This document shows positions 8,730-17,079 of a DNA stretch of 17,079 nt, piece after piece. Below the pieces are notes generated by a model. The model did no database searches. It had not been told where the DNA came from and saw only the letters and a list, made by a program, of their open reading frames with translations. The translations under genes and the position numbers were made by a program. How positions within the stretch are numbered: position 1 is the stretch's first letter; each line of letters begins with the position of its first letter. The stretch spans positions 976,428 to 993,506 of the forward strand of contig JNVV01000011.1 in the NCBI GenBank assembly GCA_000733355.1, written 5' to 3'. Source of the DNA: Falciphora oryzae. Its lineage: Eukaryota; Ascomycota; Sordariomycetes; Magnaporthales; Magnaporthaceae.

Positions 8730-9594
8730 ATGGAAGTCAATTCCGGGCTCGCGGCCAGTCGACACGCCTCGACGGTAAATCCCCCTAACGCGCCTCCGGA
8801 CGCGCGGGGAAATGCCGACACCGATAAAAAACCGGCGCGCGGCCGTTAGGAGGAAAAAAAAAACGAAATCATCAACAAACTAAAACCTTTTGTAATTAGT
8901 GGAAAGTTGCTAGAAATCCTGCAATTGGTATCGGAATTAACGAAGCTAAAAGTCGACGCGGAAACAGCTTGCAAACGCGACGCTACCAAAAACGGACCGG
9001 TAACCAAAACGACATTATAGGAACTAAAAGCAAAAATACTTACAAAAGTAAAAAATGTACTAACTAATACCAAAAAATCTTACGCCTTTGTTTTCGCTAC
9101 GGACCTACCGGCCCGGGCACCGGACGAAAACGCGCCGAACCGAACGCGATAACAATACCCGAATACGACGCATCCCCCCCCGCGATTTATACCGTTAAAA
9201 ATCGAACGCGAAATAATCGTGGCCGTAAAAAAAGCCCCGGAAGCAATTAAAAACCGATTGGAAATCGATACCTAACGGGCATTAAATAACCAATTCGGTA
9301 CGGCGGTGCGGGTAACGAAGCGGTTTTAAAACGGAAACGTAATAATATGCTTTTACGCAAACGCAAGCGAATATAAAAAAAGGGACAAATAGGTAAAAAA
9401 AGGTGTTTAAAAACCAAATAACGATCCGGGAACGGATATATAACGTAATAATTAAAGGAGTAAAATAAATAACACTACCGGAGGATTTAAACCAACTTAT
9501 TTGTAATTTAAACGCTAAAAACCGAAACGCGGAAGTTAAATCGGTGCACATATAGCCAACCCGCACTTTTTACGGATACGCTATAATATTAGTA
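8730..9594 (+). pseudogene. LINE ORF1 (Gag-like), copy 2, part before the MULE
   Basis: Start chosen at ATG 8730 (MEVNSG...) because the frame continues cleanly into a Pro/Ala-rich N-terminus, a basic stretch, then a helical, Lys-rich segment (EIINKLK... at 8865) typical of LINE ORF1 coiled-coil/RNA-binding regions. TAG/TAA replace former CAG/CAA/TGG at several points. An A7 run at 9395-9401 (six in copy 1) shifts the frame by one, after which the reading continues through TLPEDLN and VKSVHI to the insertion point. The frame then resumes at 12342 as if nothing were inserted. The apparent minus-strand open frames at 8846-9073 and 9282-9566 are shadows. Confidence 0.82.
9587..9594 (+). repeat. 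8-bp target site duplication of the MULE, left copy (TATTAGTA)
   Basis: Directly precedes the left terminal inverted repeat, repeated exactly at 12334-12341, and single in LINE copy 1 (364-371). Confidence 0.93.
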
Positions 9595-9646
9595 GGGCTT
9601 CGTTAGCAGGACCGCACGTTTTATTGGAGGGACCGCAAATAATGGA
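9595..9646 (+). repeat. MULE terminal inverted repeat, left
   Basis: Starts GGGCTTCGTTAGCAGGACCG. Over 52 bp it matches the reverse complement of 12282-12333 with two mismatches, both G-to-A in this copy. A weaker match continues inward to about 9717, including ATTCGGTACC and CAATGCC, so the full imperfect repeat is about 120-140 bp. Confidence 0.93.
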
Positions 9647-9776
9647 ACCCACAATGCAGCACTTTTCCATTCGGTACCACTGCCAAATCGCCGCCAATTG
9701 CGAATGCATCAATGCCAGACCTGTGCCAATCAAGTAATTAACAACAACAACTCGTATCTCAACGCACAACGTTCAA

Positions 9777-12026
9777 TTAAACCCCCAAAACTACAATGCA
9801 CTCCTGGATTTCCTATGTAGCCTGCCGAGTATCTGCCTCCTTTTTAGCCATCTTTTCATCGAATCTGTACTCAAATTTAATGGGAATTAGGTCAATCTCC
9901 TCCTTTTCGTTATCTATAAATTCGTATTTCGTTATTATACGCGCAGATCGTCGTGGGTTGGCGGTGCCGGCCTCGTAGGTACCCTCCTTTTTACGGAGGG
10001 GATCCGGTAACGAGGAAGGTTTACAGCCACGGGTACGGCCACGGCCACGGGCAGGCTGACGGCCACGGCCACGGGCAGGGCCCGTTAAAAGTCGGGCCGG
10101 CGCTATAGAAAGGGGCGGCTGCGCCTTTTACACCTCGTCTTTTTCGGCGATTTCGTATAAGCTCGGTAGGCGTTTGGTCGAGTTATATGCGGCTATAGAC
10201 CCTCGAGGGCGTCTTTTGCCTCGAATCGGGGTTGGATCCAGCGGTCCAACGGGGCGCTAAGGACCTAAAACGTACGAAGTTATCGATTTCCGGTCCCAAC
10301 GCTAATACGGATCGAACTGGGTGACGGAAAGCGGCTCGTTATTAGCGAAATGATGGAAAAGGACGTAGCGGCAAGGCAGTTTGTAAAAAGCCGTAATAAT
10401 ACAAGTGCAGGGCTCGTTAGGTGCCAGGTCCCAATAGCTTTGCCGAGGTTGCTTTGGCAAGGCCGCGATCTTTTCCTCGCATTTCCGTAACGCTTGTAAC
10501 ACGATTTGGCTTTTAACAAAGCCGTAAAGTAGCTCGTTAAGCCCGAACGGCGCCTTATTTATCCCCTGGTTGCGTACGAGTTTAATATCCGCTATTTGGT
10601 TGCGCCAATATAATGTTAGTTTACGAAAAACTGTAGCCAAATCGCCGCCCGCGTTTGTAATAAACCTTTTTATACCGGCGTGGAGCGATTCGATAATAAA
10701 GGTTGTACGGTAGCCAAAGTAAAGTACGAAGTTAACCCAACAATTAACAAAAACGGTCTTCCATGGGTCGATCCAGGTTTTTACCGCGTAATTTACAGCT
10801 TCCGTTAGGTGTTTGCCATTAGTAAACGTTTTTAAGCGATCCTCGAATACTTCCTCGCTATTAAAAGTTAACAAAACGTTCCAATTTTTAAGGAACGCGG
10901 AAAACCTTTCGTTGCGCTTAATCGAGCCGTCAGGGAAGCGCGTAACCGGTAGGAAATAACGCCTGCTTTTGGCTAAAACGTTTATATTAACGTGCCACCT
11001 GCAAAGCAAATGGGGAACGCGCTTAAAGTCTTCGTAGCGCTTTAAAGCATTGATTAACGCCAACTCCCGGTTTGTAACCACCAATTTGGGGAAAGGCACG
11101 TCGTTTTCTAACAAATACTCGTGTAGCGCTTGCAAGGCCCACGCATATTGGCCTTTTTTCTCGGCGTTGATAAGCGCGGCGGCGATCGAAAAAAACTTCC
11201 GGAAAAGCTAAATCCCACAAAAATTAAGTAGGGGTAAGCTAAAGCGGTTAGTTTTATAGGTACAATCGGCAACGAGCACGTCGGGGGCGGCTTCGAGGAA
11301 AGGGAGGGAGGTTTTTAGAGCGATAAATAAGCAAAGGATCCGGCCGTTTTCGTCCCTAAGGTCACGCCAGAAAAACGCATCTGGGTTATCGAGTTGCTAT
11401 CGGAAACAGGTAAATTAGCAGGCAATTTGATAGGATTTGATGTTATTTAATAGTACCTTATAAAGCCACTGGATAGGCGTGCGTCCGTTGAGCTCTTGGC
11501 GCCGGCAATCGTACAGGAGGTTATTAAGGTCCTGGTAGCCAAAGTCAACGGCCTCGCCTGACTTCCGGAGGTTGGCTATAATCTGTAACGGCCTCGTGCC
11601 CGCCTTCCAATTTGCAACGATCCGGTCTTCGTATTAGGCCAGGTTGCGTTACCGGAACGAGGCAAAAGCAGTTGCTGCAGTAAAGCGGTGGTTGTAAGTA
11701 AGCTCTTAGCCGTTACGCGCCCTAACGGGCTCGATCTTCCAGCCCTGCCCGGGAACGCGTTAAAGGTTAACCTTAAAGCCGCAATCTATCATCTGGGAGG
11801 AGGTTTTGCGTCGTTTGGTCTCGTACGTGGCCTCGGCGGCTTGGGTAACTGCAGCGGACTTGGGCCGGCCTTTGGAACAGCGGTAGTTGACTCTCGTAAT
11901 AGCCTCGCCTTTGGCGCCTCGTGGGAAGCGCTTTTTAACGGCTAAATTGTAGCCGTTTTCATGCGCGTACGCCAGAAGGGCCGCCTCGCCCTTTGCAAAG
12001 GAGGGATAAAAAGTAGGGTTATTCAT
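9777..12026 (-). pseudogene. MULE transposase, 749 codons, 11 premature stops, no frameshift
   Basis: A Mutator-like transposase cuts and joins the element ends by a DDE mechanism. The start is ATG at 12026 (MNNPTFYPSF). The N-terminal ~110 residues look like a DNA-binding region with RCSKGRP. The MULE core has DCTYKTN (Asp 254), then VTNRELALINAL (position 319 is Asn where Asp is expected), CRWHVNINV, and the Glu in IIESLHAG (446). A SWIM-like zinc motif follows: CTC... PCRY at about 535-554, its His changed to Tyr. A tail with two GRGR blocks and RRSAR ends at TAA 9779-9777. Stops lie at 11762, 11708, 11651, 11636, 11417, 11399, 11210, 10304, 10259, 10130 and 9815 (first base on the minus strand): six TAA, five TAG, no TGA. 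The longest open piece is 11135-10302. Confidence 0.92.
10037..10079 (-). repeat. Short tandem repeat encoding the GRGR(Q/T)..AR tail of the transposase
   Basis: The plus strand shows ACGGCCACGGCCACGGGCAG twice in tandem with small differences. It encodes two Arg-Gly rich blocks (ARGRGR), similar to AT-hook-like or RG-rich nucleic acid binding tails. Confidence 0.7.
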
Positions 12027-12281
12027 ATTGGCGGTAGGCCGTCGCCCGTGGCCGTTAGCCGTTAGTGCGAGAAGCAAAAAGTAGGGCCTGCATAGGTAAA
12101 GAAAATTTTAATTTGTATGCGGGCCAAAAAAAATCAAAAAGCATCAAAAACTACAGGTTATACATCAAAATTTATGAAGTTATTCGCAAAGGCATTGAAT
12201 TGGCTGGAAATCGCTGGCAATTGGCAAAGGTACCGAATGCGTGCATGTTTGGCGATGTTGGCACTATGGCCCCAGCAAAAA
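12027..12281 (-). promoter_or_regulatory. MULE 5' leader and likely promoter region
   Basis: Non-coding stretch between the transposase start and the right terminal repeat. Open frames here on the plus strand (12065-12371) have no protein-family features and run through the inverted repeat, so I treat them as chance. The inner part of the imperfect terminal repeat (about 12191-12281) is included. Confidence 0.45.
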
Positions 12282-12333
12282 TCCACTATTTGCGGTCCCT
12301 CCAACAAAACGTGCGGTCCTGCTAACGAAGCCC
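12282..12333 (-). repeat. MULE terminal inverted repeat, right
   Basis: Ends ...CCTGCTAACGAAGCCC, the reverse complement of the left end, with two mismatches over 52 bp. Confidence 0.93.
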
Positions 12334-12341
12334 TATTAGTA
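12334..12341 (+). repeat. 8-bp target site duplication of the MULE, right copy (TATTAGTA)
   Basis: Exact repeat of 9587-9594, followed by CGAATCGGGTTCG, which matches the uninterrupted ORF1 of copy 1. Confidence 0.93.
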
Positions 12342-13133
12342 CGAATCGGGTTCGCAGCCGCCGCGGACTAAGCTTGCAAGCAAAGATTAGTAATATAAGC
12401 GGAACTATTTAAATGCGAGCCGTTTATATTAAACGCTAAAGCCACCTAATGCTATAACTGCTATAAATAGGGCCACCGATAAAAGTTTTGCAAAAAACCG
12501 GGCCGCTACCCGCATTACGGAAAACCGCAATATTAAAAAGGAAAAAGTTAATACAACGCCTACCCCTAATATAATAAAGCTATACCCAAATGCGCAAATT
12601 GCGGCGAATCACACCCAGCGTTTAATTAGGGTTGCGAAATAACGCAACGGGCGATTAGGAAAGCGAAAAAAGCATATTAAAACCGGCTAAAAAGATTTAT
12701 ATTAGAAAGATTAGCCCCTAAACAAACAAAAGCTACTATTACTTTTTTTATTTTTTAAACGCGTATACCCCCTGGCATCGGAGGATTACCGAACCCTAAC
12801 AAAAAGCGTAAATAAAACTCGGATATAAATAACGATTCCCTAATCCGGTCCCCCGGTCGCCGAGGACCTAGTAAACCCCGCAAGGACTCGCAGCCACTTA
12901 AGGGCCGAACCGCTACACAACCGCTACCTATAACAAACTACGCCTTTAAAGCGAGCTTTAAACTAGCTTAACCCCTAATTACGGCAAACGAACAAATTTA
13001 AACAAAAGCAACTAAAAAATAAAAACGAATACCGGTCCCGTTAAAGCCGCTACCTTTATCCGAGCCGCTACCAATTAAAAATAGCATAATCCCGTTCGAC
13101 GTATAAAAACGCTTATTAAAATCCCTATGGTAA
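12342..13133 (+). pseudogene. LINE ORF1, copy 2, part after the MULE, with zinc knuckles
   Basis: Continues ORF1 directly from the target site. The first knuckle, CX2CX4HX4C, is at 12450-12491 with TAG and TAA inside it. A second Cys/His cluster, CX2CX3HX6C, follows at about 12597-12641 (CANCGESH). Such knuckles bind element RNA. After that comes a Pro/Ser/Lys-rich tail to TAA at 13131-13133. The ORF2 ATG (13127-13129) overlaps this stop in the string ATGGTAA. The final stop could be original or a mutated CAA. Stops inside are TAA/TAG only, as far as I read. Confidence 0.82.
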
Positions 13134-16100
13134 TAACAATCCTATATTGGAATATAAAAAAAAAACGGAAAAAGAAATATACCGCTTTTTAATAAAAAAG
13201 AATACGATATAATAGCTATACAAAAACCGGAGTTAAACCGGTACGGAAACCCGAAAAAACCGGCCGGATGCAATTACGAACTAATATATTATTAAGCAAA
13301 TACAAAATCGAACGTAGCACTATACGTCCACTAATAACTTAACCCGGCAACGTGGAAAAGCCGGAACGAACACGATTAGGCAGTAATTATATTATAAACC
13401 CTAATAAGGAATATCGACATCTATTTAATATATTCGCTAAACCCCCGGGCATTAGGAAAATGGCATACCTTTTTAACCGAAATCAAAATAATACCGCTTC
13501 GGAACTACGCCGTACTAATAGGGGACTTTAATATGCACTACCTAATATAGGATATACATAATTGGGAAAACGCTAGGTCCGAGCTACTATTTGCGCTAGC
13601 GCACCGGTGGCGGTTTAAATTAGCGACGCTTTACGGGGAGATAATAAAAAAAAGGTTCGGCGAACGAAAAAGCACTATCAATTACGCGTAAGTATCCGAT
13701 ATTTTAGCTATTAGATACGAAGGTAAAAACGACGAAATAGGGGGGTCGGATTACCACTTTTAAATAATTTCGATCGATTACGGAACGGAGCCGTTTCGTA
13801 AAAGGAAAGCAAAAAAATGGGTATGGAAAAAGGTTAATACCGATTTTAAAAACGACAAAAGAAAAGCGTTGCAACTAGTTAAATAATATATCGAAATCGA
13901 AAATATGGAAACGCTAAACGATATAAACAACCAAATGGATATATTAATAAATTAATTAACCTAAATCGCTAACGAGCTGGTACCGAAACGAAAAGCTACA
14001 ATAAGTTTTAAATTAGCACCGTATTAAAATTCGACGTTTACGAAACTAGCTAAAAAAACGAAACGGTACTAACGCGTATATATACGGCTAAAAATATAAA
14101 AAACCTACGAGGAATTAAAAACAACCGATAAAGCTATTATTAAGGAAAAAAGGAAAGCCTTTAACGCATATTAGAAGGAATTTATTAAAAAGGCGTTAAA
14201 AAAACAGTATTTCGAGCCTATTTTTTTTAAAACATCGAACGATAAGCGAAATTATAAAGCCATAAAAAACGGGACCCAACCAGGTTACCGGACCTAAACC
14301 GGCTTAAAGAAGGAAACTAAAAGCTAGCGAACTTCCACGCTAATAAAGCCATAGTTTTAGCAGCTAAATTTTACCTTAATCCGGAAACGGACCTAATAAA
14401 CGTCGGTAACACTACGTTCGAAAACCATACCTTTATTAACCCATTTCTAATTAACTACCGAATAGACCCCGAAAAAAACGAAATATTAGCGGCTTTAAAA
14501 AAAATTCGGAATTAAAAAGCCCCGGGAGCGGATAACCTACCGAACGGATTATTAAAAGCGTACGGGGAATTATATTGGGAAGTTATATTTAAAATAACTA
14601 ACGCCAGCTTCGAACTCGAGTATTTCCCGAAGCGTTTCCGAAACGCACTAACGGTAATGCTTTTTAAGCTAGGGAAAAATACGGAAAATATATATAAATT
14701 TATTTACCCTTTTCGACTTTTATAAGCCATAGGGAGTATCTGCTAATCTAGGTAATATTGGGATAAAAACCGTGCCTCCGGTATTATAACCGTTTAATAA
14801 GGTCGGGTAAAAAGGTCCCGTCGAGCTACTAGCGAGTCCTCTTCGTATGCTTGCTACGGAAAATAAAAAATAGCAAAAGGGTAGCGACCGATCGTACTCC
14901 TTTCGTCCATATCCAAAGTTATAAAAGCGATAGTGGGAATACGGATCGCAACCGAAGCGGAAAAAAAAGGATTGCTGCCGGAAGGGCAAATAGGCAATAA
15001 AAGGAAACGCAATACCGAATTCGCTATTAAATAAGTAATAAATACCGTAATAACGGCGTAAAATTACGGCGCTATAATTTCGCTGCTACAATTCGATCTA
15101 TTAGGAGCATTCGATAACGTTAACCATATTAAACTTTTTAATACCTTACGAAAATAAAAATTCCTACTAAAAACAATTAGGTAAATTAAAAGCTAGCTAA
15201 TAGGTAGGACGGCCCGGCTCCGGTTTAATAGGGTTACGTTTACGCCCATACAAATAACAGCAAAAATACCAAAAAGCTTACCACTTTTACCTATACTATT
15301 TATCTTATATATCGCGTCGCTTTACGATAAATTGGAAAAAAATATTAAAGATAACGGTGGTCGGTTTCGCCAACGATACTAACCCCTTAGCAGTAGGGGG
15401 AACCACGGCGGAAACGGCCCGGCTGCTGGAACGGGCTTAGGATACGTGCTAAATATAAGCAAAAAAAATAGGAATAACGTTTAACGCGGTTAAAATTAAA
15501 CTACTCCATTTTATTAAAACCCTAAACCGGACCCGGGTCCGTACCGGAAATACACAGGTGCAACTAACGCTATTAGCGAAATTTTTAGGAATTTGGCTAA
15601 ATTATAAGCTAAATTTTAACGCCTATACCAAATAAGCAAAAGGCAAATAAAAAAGATAGCAGTTTGCGGTAATAAAACTCGCGGCGGCAACGTAGGGAAG
15701 TAGCTTCGCACGCGCGAGGCAGCTGTACGCGGTTGTGTGCTATAGCGCATTAGCTTATAAAGCGGCAATTTACTACCTACTAACGGAACCCTAAGGTCGG
15801 CCCCGGAACGCAGCTAAAAAGATGGCGAAAAAACAAAAAGCATATTTTAAAATGGTAATTAAAGCTTATAAAGCAACCTCGCTAGCACATTTCGAAACAA
15901 AAACCTACGTGCCGCTTTTGGATTTATATTTAAACGAAAAGGTTATACATACGGAAAATAAAAAAAAAAGAAACCGGGATAACGTAACGTATTAACGAAA
16001 TAATAGCGAAAGTAGCGGACCGTTTCCAAAAATTCGGCTATAAAAAACGAAAAAAAGGCCTTACCTTTAAAACGGATAAGCGAAAAAAAAGTGGGTAATA

Positions 16101-16690
16101 CGATAAAACCGCTTTAAAATAGCGCTAAAACCGAAACGAGCACCCGTTCCTTACGGAAAGGATTGGAAATCTAAATACAAATACGCAAAACGCTGGAACC
16201 TTAACGTAATAATGGAATGGAAGTTAAAAATGGCCAATACGACGGCAATAGCGAAAAAAGCGAACCGGTATAAAACCGCGTACTTAACAAATAACCCCCT
16301 ATTTACGGAAAAAATAGTTAAATATTACGAAAAGATGCTAAAAGCATATAACTTAGTAGCAATTTAAGTTAAAACGGAAAAACTAAAGTTAAATTCGTTC
16401 CTATTTAACAAAGGCGTACCTAACGCGGCGACGCTACTATGCGAATGCGGTAACGGATAAAAGGAAATAGCGTAATACGTATTAACTTAATGCGCCCGAT
16501 GGGACAAATAGCGGGAAAGCACCGGGATAGCGCAAACAAACAACCGAAAAGCGTATTTCGAGTTGTAAAAAAAATAAAGGGCATACCGTTTAAAAAAATA
16601 GCACGCATAATATTTCGCACAGGAAAACTATTAAATTTTAGGGCGGTTAAAAAGGTAATAAGGGAACGCATAAGGAAAAAAAAGGAAAAG
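13127..16690 (+). pseudogene. LINE ORF2: endonuclease-reverse transcriptase, RIP-broken
   Basis: ORF2 nicks the target and copies element RNA there. ATG at 13127 opens MVITILYWNI, like the start of APE-type endonucleases. After a frame change in an A run near 13190 comes DIIAIQKP (catalytic Glu of IQEP is Lys) at about 13206-13226. GDFNMH follows at 13527, and SDYHF at 13746, where the His of SDH is Tyr. RT: KAPGADNLPNG (about 14517), RPIVLLSSISK just after the nested MITE-like element, GLLPEGQ (about 14968), FDLLGAFDNV (about 15095), and FANDT at 15366, where FADD is expected. The thumb has FLGIWL (about 15585). No RNase H is recognised. A C-terminal CECGNG...C zinc finger lies at 16440-16495. 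Stops are almost all TAA/TAG; frame changes lie near 13190, 14150-14500 and 15345. Confidence 0.87.
14707..14881. mobile_element. MITE-like insertion, 175 bp, TA-flanked, inside the LINE RT
   Basis: The conserved RT motif RPIVLLSS is separated from its expected preceding residues by exactly 175 bp plus a TA. The insert begins CCCTTTT and ends AAAAGGG. The terminal match extends imperfectly (CCCTTTT then a T-rich block, both sides) over about 20 bp. TA lies on each side (14705-14706, 14882-14883), as expected for a Tc1/mariner-type element. Removing insert plus one TA (177 bp, a multiple of three) restores continuous RT sequence with one TAG at a likely former Trp codon. It contains no gene; the open minus-strand frame at 14720-14989 crosses its edge and is chance. 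Confidence 0.75.
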
Positions 16691-16960
16691 TAACGCTACC
16701 GAACTAAAAACGAACCGAACCAAAAAAACCATAAAAAAGCAAACGAAAGCACTATACCCGAAAAGCGAAAAAGAAAAGAAAACTACGTAGATACCAACGC
16801 TACGTAACCGAGCCGCTATAAAGGGAAAACTGAAGAAACTATTAAAGGGGGTTAGCAAAAGGATAATAACGGAAGCTATTATCGTTTATATCCCGCTTTA
16901 TTTTATTAAAAACGTTTTCCCGGCATTCCGATAGTATTTTATCGAAAACGTTTTCGGTAA
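16691..16960 (+). other. LINE 3' UTR with palindromes (end uncertain)
   Basis: No recognisable protein after the zinc finger and a basic tail. It holds a hairpin GATAATA...TATTATC (16862-16883), the palindrome AAAACGTTTT (16909-16918), and a perfect 14-bp palindrome CGAAAACGTTTTCG (16943-16956). Structures near the 3' end of LINE RNA often serve as the reverse transcriptase's entry site; that role is inferred. Confidence 0.5.
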
Positions 16961-16969
16961 CGTGGTTCA

Positions 16970-17001
16970 CCAGTGAGCGACACAGACCAGCGAGCGACAC
17001 A
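16970..17001 (+). repeat. Two-copy direct repeat CCAG(T/C)GAGCGACACA
   Basis: A 15-bp block at 16970-16984 recurs at 16987-17001 with one T/C difference, period 17 bp. It lies in CA/TG-rich sequence just outside the likely LINE end. Confidence 0.8.
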
Positions 17002-17079
17002 CTTCAAAATCCTATACTAAACGGCGTTTTTCTTCAATTAAATAACTCGTTTAATTTAAAGCTAAATTCTACCAAAATT
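17002..17079. other. Unassigned right edge
   Basis: AT-rich, no reading frame of note and no match that I can see to the Gypsy remnant at 7858-8580, which might have been expected to continue past the LINE. Confidence 0.4.

Larger units (their letters stand above)
9595..12333 (-). mobile_element. MULE (Mutator-like DNA transposon), 2,739 bp, nested in LINE ORF1
   Basis: Bounded by 52-bp terminal inverted repeats with two mismatches and an exact 8-bp target duplication. It carries one large transposase reading frame on the minus strand (12026-9777). Its base composition is closer to normal coding DNA and richer in CA/TG than the host LINE. It is RIP-mutated, but much more lightly. Complete at both ends; not autonomous any more because the transposase is broken. 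Confidence 0.93.
8582..16960 (+). mobile_element. Tad1-like LINE, copy 2, near full length with two nested insertions
   Basis: Starts with AAAAAGCCCG like copy 1. Contains ORF1 (with zinc knuckles) and ORF2 (endonuclease, RT, C-terminal zinc finger), the order seen in Tad1-clade non-LTR retrotransposons of fungi. Removing the MULE (2,739 bp plus 8-bp duplication) and the MITE-like element (175 bp plus TA) leaves about 5.5 kb. The 3' boundary is uncertain. I place it near 16960 because RIP-type sequence ends and CA/TG-rich sequence begins there. No poly-A tail is visible. No target duplication could be confirmed. Confidence 0.85.

Noticed and set aside
9581..9978. Small frames at the left end of the MULE
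   Set aside because: They overlap the terminal inverted repeat or are antisense to the transposase tail.
9595..12333. hAT family as an alternative, because of the 8-bp duplication
   Set aside because: The transposase has MULE motifs (DCTYKTN, VTNRELAL, CRWH, SWIM-like CxC...CxH) and the terminal repeats are long; hAT elements have short ends and a different transposase.
12065..12371. Two overlapping 84-86 codon plus-strand frames
   Set aside because: They run through the MULE terminal repeat and target duplication into the LINE, with no recognisable protein features.
14720..14989. Open 89-codon frame on the minus strand
   Set aside because: It crosses the edge of the MITE-like insert into conserved RT sequence on the opposite strand (GLLPEGQ), so it is an antisense shadow.
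16420..16858. Open frames on both strands near the LINE end
   Set aside because: The sense reading in another frame carries the expected zinc finger; these frames have no such support and are chance in A-rich sequence.
1..17079. CRISPR array, prokaryotic operon, phage or defence system
   Set aside because: No regular spacer array, no ribosome binding sites, and all coding signal is eukaryotic retroelement or DNA transposon.

Overview
This window looks like a transposon graveyard from a filamentous ascomycete genome. I see no functional host gene, rRNA, tRNA or CRISPR array. Every coding signal belongs to a transposable element, and nearly all are broken by the same change: CA to TA (or TG to TA, read from the other strand), which turns CAA, CAG and TGG codons into TAA or TAG. 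CpG is abundant throughout, so this is not ordinary CpG decay. It is the pattern expected of repeat-induced point mutation (RIP), a process known from Pezizomycotina. The element types (a Tad1-like LINE, short-LTR Gypsy elements, a MULE) fit that origin. No species can be named.

Layout: 1-61 is a TTTA microsatellite. 193-1369 (minus) is a piece of a Tad1-like LINE holding its 5' end and most of ORF1. 1370-2043 is old unassigned DNA ending in a ~123-bp tandem duplication. 2044-7352 (plus) is a complete LTR retrotransposon with two 180-bp LTRs, a perfect 5-bp target duplication, gag, and a pol with protease, reverse transcriptase, RNase H and integrase remnants. 7353-8581 continues the older DNA and holds, on the minus strand, the RT/RNase H part of a second, more decayed Gypsy element. 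8582 to about 16.96 kb (plus) is a second, near full-length LINE copy with ORF1 and ORF2 (endonuclease, RT, C-terminal zinc finger). It carries two nested DNA transposons: a 2,739-bp MULE (9595-12333, transposase on the minus strand) inside ORF1, and a 175-bp TA-flanked MITE-like element (14707-14881) inside the RT.

The nesting can be read directly. The MULE has an 8-bp target duplication, and the LINE piece at the left of the window carries the same site unfilled. The LINE 5' end abuts the middle of the second Gypsy RT. The LTR element sits in the tandem duplication. A likely order is: the Gypsy remnant and tandem repeat first, then the LINE, then the MULE and MITE. The LTR element came after the tandem repeat, but its timing against the LINE is unknown. 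RIP acted on LINE, LTR element and MULE alike. The MULE transposase is still one uninterrupted frame of 749 codons with 11 premature stops and no frameshift.

I found no new functional system. The most informative features are the nested insertions with built-in empty-site controls, the stop spectrum that dates mutation after insertion, and the repeated loss of catalytic residues.
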